The notes beneath the pieces were generated by a model. That model was given only the letters and a program-made list of their open reading frames with translations. It did no database searches and had not been told where the DNA came from. DNA of 32,532 nucleotides from Chloroflexota bacterium (GTDB lineage: Bacteria > Chloroflexota > Limnocylindria > Limnocylindrales > CSP1-4), in assembly GCA_003156975.1 (NCBI GenBank), contig PMIE01000060.1, positions 1 to 32,532 on the forward strand, read 5' to 3'. Every line of letters starts with the position of its first letter. The stretch's first letter is position 1. Shown in pieces: positions 16,163-22,415 of the stretch. The position numbers and the translations under genes were made by a program.

Positions 16163-17514
16163 TCGTCGGCGGACGTGTCCGGTTCACGGCGGCCGGCCGC
16201 GCCCTGAAGCATCGCAATTTCCGGCTCTTCTTCTTTGGGCAACTCATTTCGGTCACCGGAACGTGGATGCAGTCTGTAGCCCAGGGTTGGCTGCTGGTGA
16301 CGCTGGTCGGCCCCAAAGAGGCAATCGTCTATCTGGGCCTGCTGGGAGCAGTCCAATTTACGCCGGTTCTCTTGCTCGGCTTGTTCGGCGGCATCATCGC
16401 CGACGTCTGGCCCAAGCGGCGGACGGTGATCTTCACCCAGACGGCCGCCGGACTTCTCGCGCTGATCCTCGGCGGGCTCGTCTTCTTCCACGCCGTTGCG
16501 ATATGGCACGTCTTCGTCCTGGCGTTCCTGCTCGGCCTGGTCAACACGATAGACATGCCGTCCCGGCAATCATTTGTAGTGGAGATGGTCGGATCGGACG
16601 ACATCGCCAACGGCGTGGCGCTCAACTCCGCGGTCTTCAACGGGGCGCGCATCGTCGGTCCGGCGATCGGCGGTTTGCTCATCGCGGTCGTTGGAACCGC
16701 GCTCTGTTTCATTCTCAACGGCCTGAGCTATGGCGCGGTGGTGATCGGGTTGCTCGCAATGCGCGACAGTGAACTCAAGCCGGCCCCTAGACTCGCCATT
16801 CCCAAGAGCGTGTCGGAGGTCCGTTCCAATCTCGCCGAAGGGTTGCGGTACGTGTGGCACACGCCCGTGGTTCTACTGGCCATCGCGGTCATCGGATGTG
16901 TGTCGACCTTCGGCATGAACTTCAACGTGGTGCTTCCGGTTATGGCAGCAGGCGTCCTGAAGGCGGGCCCGACCGGGTTCGGAATTCTCTACGCTTCGAT
17001 GGGTGCCGGCGCTCTTGCCGCCGCCCTAACCGTCGCAATGTTCCAGCGGCCAAGGCTGCGTGTGCTCCTAGGCGGCGGGATGATTCTGGGTCTCTCTGAA
17101 TTCGTTCTCGCGAGTACGACGCTCTTCCCGATTGCATGCGCGGCGGTCTTCTTCACCGGAGTGGGAGCGATAGCGACGGCGATCAGCGCCAACTCATTGG
17201 TGCAAGTCACTGTTCCCGGTCCATTGCGCGGACGGGTGATGAGCGTCTACACGACGGTCTTCACCGGCTCGACTCCCATCGGGAACGGGCTGACAGGCGG
17301 TGTCGGCGGGCTGTGGGGAACGCCTGCCGCACTGGTCATGAACGGGGGTATCACTCTGGTCGCAGAGGTTCTGGCGGTGGTCGCCGTCTGGCGTGGCGGG
17401 ATACGTGTGAGCGGCGGTCGTGGGAAGGACGGACGAGTCGGTCCGCGCCCGACCGAACGGGAGCTGACTCCTTCGGCCCCGGTCGGAAAGCCCGTGTTGC
17501 CCGCGATCGACTGA
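16159..17514 (+). CDS. MFS transporter of the EntS/MFS_3 type
   Basis: 451 residues from ATG 16159, which overlaps the preceding stop (ATGA). It opens with ALKHRNFRLFFFGQLISVTGTWMQSVAQGWLL, the conserved first span of MFS_3/enterobactin-exporter-like proteins, and continues with GGIIADVWPKRR (motif A form). About twelve spans follow, with a central loop around 205-230 (PRLAIPKSVSEVRSNLAEGLRYVW). The C-terminal tail of about 40 residues is hydrophilic. Members export siderophores, macrolides or other hydrophobic compounds. Two different pump classes behind one MerR regulator suggests a broad efflux response. Confidence 0.93.
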   Translation: MIVGGRVRFTAAGRALKHRNFRLFFFGQLISVTGTWMQSVAQGWLLVTLVGPKEAIVYLGLLGAVQFTPVLLLGLFGGIIADVWPKRRTVIFTQTAAGLLALILGGLVFFHAVAIWHVFVLAFLLGLVNTIDMPSRQSFVVEMVGSDDIANGVALNSAVFNGARIVGPAIGGLLIAVVGTALCFILNGLSYGAVVIGLLAMRDSELKPAPRLAIPKSVSEVRSNLAEGLRYVWHTPVVLLAIAVIGCVSTFGMNFNVVLPVMAAGVLKAGPTGFGILYASMGAGALAAALTVAMFQRPRLRVLLGGGMILGLSEFVLASTTLFPIACAAVFFTGVGAIATAISANSLVQVTVPGPLRGRVMSVYTTVFTGSTPIGNGLTGGVGGLWGTPAALVMNGGITLVAEVLAVVAVWRGGIRVSGGRGKDGRVGPRPTERELTPSAPVGKPVLPAID

Positions 17515-17533
17515 AGAGACGAAGCCGCGTCGC

Positions 17534-18877
17534 CTATTTCGCCGCGCCGTAAGTCGCTGGCGGGTCTCCGGGGTTCGGACTGGCGGGGTATACGAGGACT
17601 CCTCTCGGCAGCACCACAAGGGAATTCAGTCCGACGGAGCCACCGCCCCAGGCGATCGGTTTCCAGGTCTTGCCGTCGGTTGAGGTCCATGCGTGGCCGT
17701 CGCTCTTGACTGCCAGGAAGGTCTTCCCGTTCGAGCCAATGGCGCCATCGGGGAAGTTGCCGCACTCGCCCTCGCAGACACGCGGGCCTAGTGGTCCGAA
17801 GCCTGGATCGCTCGTCCATGTCTTGCCGTTGTCCCGGGACCACAAGTAGCCGGAACCGCCGGGAATGGACCCGTAGTCCGTGTGGAGCAACAGGCCGCCG
17901 GACGCGGCGTCGATGTATGCCCCGTACGAGCCGTCGAGCCCGGTCGAGCGAGTCCATGTTCGGCCGTCATCGGACCACCAGATATGAGTGTTGATGACGG
18001 TCGAGAGCAGGACCATGCCGTTGGGGCCGAGCCCGGAGCCCGCGGCCAGCCCGCCCATCAGGAAGAGCCTGCCATTCGCTTCCTGGACGATCGGGCCGGT
18101 GTTGTCCCATTTGAGACCCGCCTCAACCGTGACAGGCGACCAGTGGAGGGCGTCGCTGGAGAACTCCACAGCCGAGTTGCCGCTTGCATCGGAGGTAATG
18201 GCCACGAAGCCGCTGGAATTGCCGGCGATCGAGGTGATGTATGTCGACGCGGAGGTCGTGCCTGCTTTGGTCCATTTGGCCCCGTCCGGGCTCGTCCATA
18301 CAACTTGTCCGCCGATTGCCACGAGTCCGGCCGGCCCGGCGGCCACCAGTGATACGGGCTCGGGGCCCAGAATCCAATTGACGCCATCCGCCGACGCCCA
18401 GACTTCGCTTGGTGGTGTGTCGCCGATCCTTTGCGTCATGGCATAGCCGTGCGCCCAGGAGACTACCCGGTGATCATCCGCCGCACCGAGAAGAGGGCTC
18501 CAATCAGCGACCGGGGTCCAATCGAAGCCTTGCCAGTTATCGGGGATGCCGCTCGTCTTGACGGTGGTAGCGGCGCTGTCCTGTGAAGGGCCGCTGTCGG
18601 CCGAGCCGATCGCCGACGGGGAGGGCACCACCGTTGCGGGGCTTGCGGTCACCGCCTCCGTCGCCGCCGGCGAGTTTCCGACGGCCGGGCCGATCGGCGC
18701 GATAGCGCGGGGAACGAGCACCGCAGCCGCAAGGACGAGCACCACCGCCACGGTGAGGAGCGCCGCCCAGGGCGATCCCGAAGCGGATCCGCGTGGCGCT
18801 CGAGCGGGAGGAGTGGCTCGATCTGCGATGTCCCGCCACTCATTGAGAACCTCGTCGCTGTCGTGGAAGGGGTTCAT
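17534..18877 (-). CDS. Single-span membrane protein with BNR-like exterior, probable sigma-factor regulator
   Basis: 447 residues from ATG 18877; the longer open frame upstream reads through the sigma gene in the wrong frame. A short cytoplasmic segment (1-about 36, with NPFHDSDEVLNEWRDIADRA) precedes one span (about 38-56, AALLTVAVVLVLAAAVLVP), then a Ser/Pro-rich linker. The exterior (about 125-447) has repeated BNR/Asp-box-like units: S-x-D-G-x-x-W as SADGVNW, TSPDGAKW, SSDALHW, WSDDGRTW, SRDNGKTW and TSTDGKTW, the signature of beta-propeller folds. Its start overlaps the sigma stop (ATGA), an arrangement typical of sigma/anti-sigma pairs. The N-terminal segment lacks an obvious zinc-finger anti-sigma motif. 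I infer a sensor for the sigma factor. Confidence 0.85.
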   Translation of the reverse strand: MNPFHDSDEVLNEWRDIADRATPPARAPRGSASGSPWAALLTVAVVLVLAAAVLVPRAIAPIGPAVGNSPAATEAVTASPATVVPSPSAIGSADSGPSQDSAATTVKTSGIPDNWQGFDWTPVADWSPLLGAADDHRVVSWAHGYAMTQRIGDTPPSEVWASADGVNWILGPEPVSLVAAGPAGLVAIGGQVVWTSPDGAKWTKAGTTSASTYITSIAGNSSGFVAITSDASGNSAVEFSSDALHWSPVTVEAGLKWDNTGPIVQEANGRLFLMGGLAAGSGLGPNGMVLLSTVINTHIWWSDDGRTWTRSTGLDGSYGAYIDAASGGLLLHTDYGSIPGGSGYLWSRDNGKTWTSDPGFGPLGPRVCEGECGNFPDGAIGSNGKTFLAVKSDGHAWTSTDGKTWKPIAWGGGSVGLNSLVVLPRGVLVYPASPNPGDPPATYGAAK

Positions 18878-19368
18878 CGCGCGGCCTCCAGTTTCTCTCG
18901 GGCACGGGCTATTGCGGCCCGTATCGCCCCCGGAGTCGTATCGAGCAGCTCGGCGACCTCGGCCGTGGAGCTGCCATAGATCAGATTGAGGACGACGGAC
19001 GTTCGCTCCAGGCCGGACAGAGCCGCCATCGCGGCCTGCACGTCGAGCCAGCGGTCGTGCAGATCGTCGTCCAGAGGTGAGTGTTGAGGGGCGCCAAGGA
19101 CGCGGCGCCGTAGCGCGCGAAATCGGTCCGTGGCGAGGCGGCGCCCCGCGACCAACAACCAGGGCAGGACGGGTTGACTCCAGTCGAGCCGGCCGCGGTT
19201 GCGCCAGAGGCGCACGAAAGCTTCCTGGGTCAGATCCTCCGCCGCGGGCCAGTCGTTGGTCCAGGCGAGGAGGAACTTGAAGACGGCCGCCCAGTGCTCG
19301 TCGAAGGCTCTCTCGTAGAGGATTTCGGTCTCGTTGATAGCTGCCTGTGCCCTCATACCCCTGTACAC
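18874..19368 (-). CDS. ECF-type RNA polymerase sigma factor
   Basis: 164 residues from GTG 19368; ATG 19356 would shorten it by four. Region 2 (about 18-60) has FDEHWAAVFKFLLAWTNDWPAAEDLTQEAFVRLWRNRG, the classic A-E-D-L-T-Q-E-A-F motif. Region 4 (about 112-160) contains LSGLERTSVVLNLIYGSSTAEVAELLDTTPGAIRAAIARAREKL, a helix-turn-helix for the -35 element. There is no extended C-terminal domain. The downstream BNR membrane protein overlaps its stop and is its probable regulator. No leaderless -10 box lies before its start, as expected if it recognises its own non-housekeeping promoter. Confidence 0.95.
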   Translation of the reverse strand: MYRGMRAQAAINETEILYERAFDEHWAAVFKFLLAWTNDWPAAEDLTQEAFVRLWRNRGRLDWSQPVLPWLLVAGRRLATDRFRALRRRVLGAPQHSPLDDDLHDRWLDVQAAMAALSGLERTSVVLNLIYGSSTAEVAELLDTTPGAIRAAIARAREKLEAAR

Positions 19369-19428
19369 GACGACCAGACCCGAAACGCACGGCGTATCAA
19401 TAGAAACGGCGCGCGGCGAGGGTACCGC

Positions 19429-19962
19429 TCAGTCGAGATCGAACGCGTAGGCGATCAGGTTGACGTCCGGCACCGGCGTGAAGTCCAGGTCGGGACGACG
19501 GACAAAACCCATCTTCTCGTACATCGCGATCGCCGACGGCATCCACGGTCCCGTGTGCAATACCAGCCGCTGCCTCCCCGCTTCTCGAGCTCGATCCAGA
19601 CAAGCCTGAACCAGCGCCTTGCCGGCGCCGCGGCCTTGTTTCGCCGGATCCACCGCCAGCATCCTCATCCCGGCCTCACCCTCCGACAGCTCTTCGGAGT
19701 AGGGGTCGTCCGGGCCGCGGACGTAGGTGACTCCGCCAAGCAAATCGCCCTCGGCGCCCGCGGCCACCAGCACGCACGAGACTTCTGCTCGGCGAGCCAC
19801 GTCGCGGAGTTGGCGGTCGTAGTCGGCTTCTCGGGCGCTCGAATCCGTATCCCGGTGGAGGTCGGGGAGGGCGTGGTAGGCCGCCACGGTCAGGCTGCCC
19901 AGGGTCTCGTACTCCTCGGGCCGGACCGGGCGGATCAGGAACGTCGATGCGGGCTGACTCAT
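19429..19962 (-). CDS. GNAT-family N-acetyltransferase
   Basis: 177 residues from ATG 19962, supported by a -10 box six bases upstream; the longer frame to 19989 lacks support. The protein shows strand RPVRPEEYETL, then SCVLVAAGAEGDLLGGVTYV (beta-3/4) and MRMLAVDPAKQGRGAGKALVQACLDRAREAG with the acetyl-CoA loop Q-G-R-G-A-G. IAMYEKMGF completes the fold near the end. All GNAT core motifs are present and the length is normal. The substrate is unknown. It lies 60 bases upstream of the sigma gene on the same strand. Apart from the GNAT fold it does not look closely like the acetyltransferase at 10964-11635. Confidence 0.95.
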   Translation of the reverse strand: MSQPASTFLIRPVRPEEYETLGSLTVAAYHALPDLHRDTDSSAREADYDRQLRDVARRAEVSCVLVAAGAEGDLLGGVTYVRGPDDPYSEELSEGEAGMRMLAVDPAKQGRGAGKALVQACLDRAREAGRQRLVLHTGPWMPSAIAMYEKMGFVRRPDLDFTPVPDVNLIAYAFDLD

Positions 19963-19968
19963 GGCGGC

Positions 19969-19974
19969 AGCGTA
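19969..19974 (-). promoter_or_regulatory. Leaderless-type -10 box (acetyltransferase 19429-19962)
   Basis: TACGCT on the minus strand ends six bases before ATG 19962, and no ribosome site is visible. Confidence 0.5.
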
Positions 19975-20100
19975 ACTCCGATGGCCCAAAGGCCGCCGAT
20001 CGGAAGCGTGCCTTCCGTCCGTCGACGGGTCGCGGGCGCAGGCTCAATCGACCCGTGGGCCGTCCTCCGGCCCGATTCCGTCCCCAAAGCAACTAATACT

Positions 20101-20131
20101 GACCGGACCAATATTGGAATAGTCCGACCGG
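20101..20131. promoter_or_regulatory. Candidate operator upstream of the DoxX-like gene
   Basis: The 303-base gap 19963-20265 holds this AT-richer block. CCAATATTGG (20108-20117) is a perfect ten-base palindrome inside a wider CGGAC/GTCCG pair (20104-20108, 20122-20126). GACCGG occurs twice 25 bases apart (20101 and 20126). Further on, TATACA (20178-20183) is a possible -10 box, with no clear -35. No gene is visible in the gap. Confidence 0.45.
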
Positions 20132-20265
20132 CCCGCCCGATCGGGACCTACGGCACCCTATCTAAACAGTGACTACCTATACATTCAATGCATCGAGCTC
20201 ATCGGTCTGGCGACTGGGAGTTACCCCAGATCGCAGGCTGACATGGAAAGGTGCAGGGAACTACG

Positions 20266-20778
20266 GTGGACAAGAAGGATCGCGGCATCTTCGTACTCAG
20301 GGCAGTCGTCGGGCTGGGCTTCCTCTTCGCCGGTCTCGACAAGTTCTTCATGTGGGCGAGCGGGACGCCCTTCACGGCGACCGGCTTCCTCAAGTTCGCC
20401 TCGACCGGTGCCTGGCTGGGCAGCGACCCCAAGGCGATCGTCAACCCGACTCACGGGTTCTGGGTCGCGGTTGCCGGCAACCCCGGCCTTATGTCGATCA
20501 TCGACACCCTCGTGGTCTTCGGTGAGTGCGCAATCGGCATCGCGCTGATCCTCGGCCTGGCCAGCCGCTTCGCCGGGCTCTGCGGCGCCGCGATGATGAC
20601 TCTGCTCTACGTCGCCAACTGGAGCTTCGCGAACGGCCCGATCAACGAGCAGCTGATGTACGGCGTCGTCGCCGGAACCATCGCCTTCGTCGGTGCCGGC
20701 GCCTACGCCCTCGACACTGTAGTAGCCAAGATCCCGGTCCTCCAGAAGGTCCCGGTGGTCAAGTACGCCCTCGGGTAG
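20266..20778 (+). CDS. DoxX-like membrane protein
   Basis: 170 residues from GTG 20266, with AGGG seven bases upstream; GTG 20251 is an alternative adding five residues. Four spans are visible: GIFVLRAVVGLGFLFAGLDKF, the region LMSIIDTLVVFGECAIGIALILGLASRFAG, AAMMTLLYVANWSF and LMYGVVAGTIAFVGAGAYALD. The R-x-x-x-G-x-x-F-x-x-x-G-x-x-K-F start and the G-E-x-x-I-G-x-x-L-x-L-G-x-x-x-R segment are the DoxX/DoxD (thiosulfate:quinone oxidoreductase subunit-like) pattern. DoxX proteins are associated with quinone-linked sulfur or redox-stress functions; no catalytic partner is encoded here. Monocistronic, ended by a strong terminator. Confidence 0.9.
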   Translation: MDKKDRGIFVLRAVVGLGFLFAGLDKFFMWASGTPFTATGFLKFASTGAWLGSDPKAIVNPTHGFWVAVAGNPGLMSIIDTLVVFGECAIGIALILGLASRFAGLCGAAMMTLLYVANWSFANGPINEQLMYGVVAGTIAFVGAGAYALDTVVAKIPVLQKVPVVKYALG

Positions 20779-20835
20779 TCGTTCCGGACAACGAAACCGC
20801 GGGGAGAGCTCCGTCCCAATTCCTCCCTGCACACG

Positions 20836-20868
20836 GAAACGGCGGGCCGCAAGGCTCGCCGTTTCTTC
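20836..20868 (+). terminator. Rho-independent terminator after the DoxX-like gene
   Basis: A 13-pair stem (GAAACGGCGGGCC / GGCTCGCCGTTTC, one G-T wobble) closes on a GCAA tetraloop and runs into TTTCTTC. The A-rich left side makes it potentially bidirectional. Confidence 0.9.
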
Positions 20869-20972
20869 ATGCGAGAGGGCGAGCATGCCCGTAACCGCTG
20901 CCGCGAGCAAAGGGACTCGGTGCTTCACATCCACCCCTCAGGTTGCCAAAGGGGCTGGCCGGCCGCGGTGAT

Positions 20973-21047
20973 CGTCGGACCTCGGGGCATTGCAGGTGCC
21001 CCATTCCGACGAGTAGGGTTGGACGCCACCTCGTGTCGGCGAATGGG
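20973..21047 (+). ncRNA. Structured noncoding element with two mutually exclusive folds
   Basis: The 379-base gap 20779-21157 contains the terminator and then no convincing gene. Within it one fold pairs CGTCGGA (20973-20979) with TCCGACG (21005-21011) and GGGGCA (20984-20989) with TGCCCC (20997-21002). The other fold pairs CCCATTC-CGAC-GAG (21000-21013) with CTC-GTCG-GAATGGG (21030-21047, two small bulges). They share bases 21000-21011 and cannot coexist. The strand is uncertain. It matches no RNA family I recognise. Confidence 0.35.
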
Positions 21048-21145
21048 ACGAGGCAGGCGGGCGCGGGGACTCCCATCGGCCATAATTGCCGCGTCCAAGC
21101 AAATCGGTCGAACAGCGGCCGGCCCTCGTGCACCGGCCTCATCCA

Positions 21146-21151
21146 TAGGAT
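21146..21151 (+). promoter_or_regulatory. Leaderless-type -10 box (serine hydrolase)
   Basis: TAGGAT ends six bases before GTG 21158. GAAGGG overlaps the spacing, so a ribosome site cannot be wholly excluded. Confidence 0.45.
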
Positions 21152-21157
21152 TGAAGG

Positions 21158-22303
21158 GTGAACTTGCGTCGTCGGTATGCCTGCCTCCTGGCGTGCGTGG
21201 CCTGCGTCTGCCTGGCGTGTGGGTCGAGTTCGGTGGCACCGTCGACGCCGTCGGCGCCGGCCGTGACGCCGTCGATCGCGGCCACAGATACGCTTCCGGT
21301 GGTGACCGCCACACCCACGCCCTCGCCGTCGGCGACGCCAACTCCGCTCGTGCTCGCCTGGACAACCAAGGCCGTCGCGATGAATGGGAAGGCGAGCGAT
21401 GACAGCGCTGCCCAGGTTCACCTCGGAGCCAACTTCCCACTGACCCTGACAGGCCAATCGGCCACGGTCGAAGGGAAGGATTGGTACGAAGCCACGTGGA
21501 GCACGCCGGGCCGCCAGTCGACCGGCTGGCTGCCGGCGTCGGCCGTCACGAGAATCAAGCCCTCGGGCATCGCGAATGCGGCCGTCGACGCCCTGGATCA
21601 GGCGCTGGCCGACTACCTGAGGGGCCTCGGCGCCAGGGTCGGCGTGGATGCATACGACGTGACGCGCGGCGTCACCTACACCTACAACTCCGGACTCGCG
21701 TATTTCTGCGCCAGCTCCATGAAGGTGCCGATCATGCTCACTTTCCTCACGCAATTAGAGAAGACGCGGCATGAGCCGACCAAGGGCGAGCTGGGGCAGC
21801 TGCAGAACATGATCGAGCAATCCGACAACCACGCCGCTGAGGCCCTGTACGAGAAGATTGGGGCCCAGGCCGGCATCAACGCCTTCATGAAGGGCGTGCA
21901 CCTTTCCGGGCTGTTGCCGAACAAACCCGGCTGGTGGGGCCACAGCACCATCAAGCCGTCGACGATGGTGGCCTTGCTGACGAAGCTCAACAACGGCACG
22001 GTCCTCAACGCCGCCCATCGCAAGCTGGCGCTCGAGCTGATGCGGCATGTCTCCGCAGACGGGAGAATCGGCGTGGGCGATAGCAGTCCGGCGGGCGCCA
22101 CCATCGCGATGAAGGACGGCTGGACCACGGCGCGGGACGGCACCGGAACCATGGTGGTGAACACGTCCGGGATCGTCACTCTGGGAGCGGAAACCTACAT
22201 CCTCTCGGTCTATACCAACCACGACCACGGGTACCCGGAGGGATGGGCCATCATCCGCCACGTCGCCAAGGTGGTGGGGCAGAAGCTGATGCCGACGCCT
22301 TGA
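21158..22303 (+). CDS. Lipoprotein serine hydrolase (class A beta-lactamase fold)
   Basis: 381 residues. The N terminus MNLRRRYACLLACVACVCLAC ends in a lipobox with C21 as the lipidated cysteine. A Ser/Thr/Pro-rich linker (22-64) leads to an SH3-like stretch (about 68-133, with WYEATWSTPG and TGWLPASAV). The beta-lactamase-type domain (about 138-381) has S186-x-x-K189 in CASSMKVPIM, the SDN motif (222-224) in EQSDNHAAEALY and K319-D-G in place of KTG. No convincing Glu166 element is visible, so it is more likely a DD-peptidase-like or other serine hydrolase than an antibiotic-degrading lactamase. It is anchored outside the membrane and separated from the DoxX-like gene by a terminator. Confidence 0.92.
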   Translation: MNLRRRYACLLACVACVCLACGSSSVAPSTPSAPAVTPSIAATDTLPVVTATPTPSPSATPTPLVLAWTTKAVAMNGKASDDSAAQVHLGANFPLTLTGQSATVEGKDWYEATWSTPGRQSTGWLPASAVTRIKPSGIANAAVDALDQALADYLRGLGARVGVDAYDVTRGVTYTYNSGLAYFCASSMKVPIMLTFLTQLEKTRHEPTKGELGQLQNMIEQSDNHAAEALYEKIGAQAGINAFMKGVHLSGLLPNKPGWWGHSTIKPSTMVALLTKLNNGTVLNAAHRKLALELMRHVSADGRIGVGDSSPAGATIAMKDGWTTARDGTGTMVVNTSGIVTLGAETYILSVYTNHDHGYPEGWAIIRHVAKVVGQKLMPTP

Positions 22304-22400
22304 GGCGGGGGAAGTTCGTCGGCGCCCTGAGGCGGCGCCGAGGGCAGCCGTTCATCCGACGCGACGCATCGAACGGATGATCTAATACTGCCGCCGCGAA

Positions 22401-22406
22401 TATACT
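22401..22406 (+). promoter_or_regulatory. Candidate -10 box for lhr
   Basis: TATACT ends nine bases before GTG 22416, giving an almost leaderless transcript. The -35 region is weak. Confidence 0.45.
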
Positions 22407-22415
22407 TGCCGCCTC

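Noticed and set aside
20869-21440. Candidate genes in the structured gap 20869-21157
   Set aside because: Both open frames that cross the gap overlap the lipoprotein gene in another frame and read as low-complexity Arg/Pro/Ala-rich sequence with no motif.
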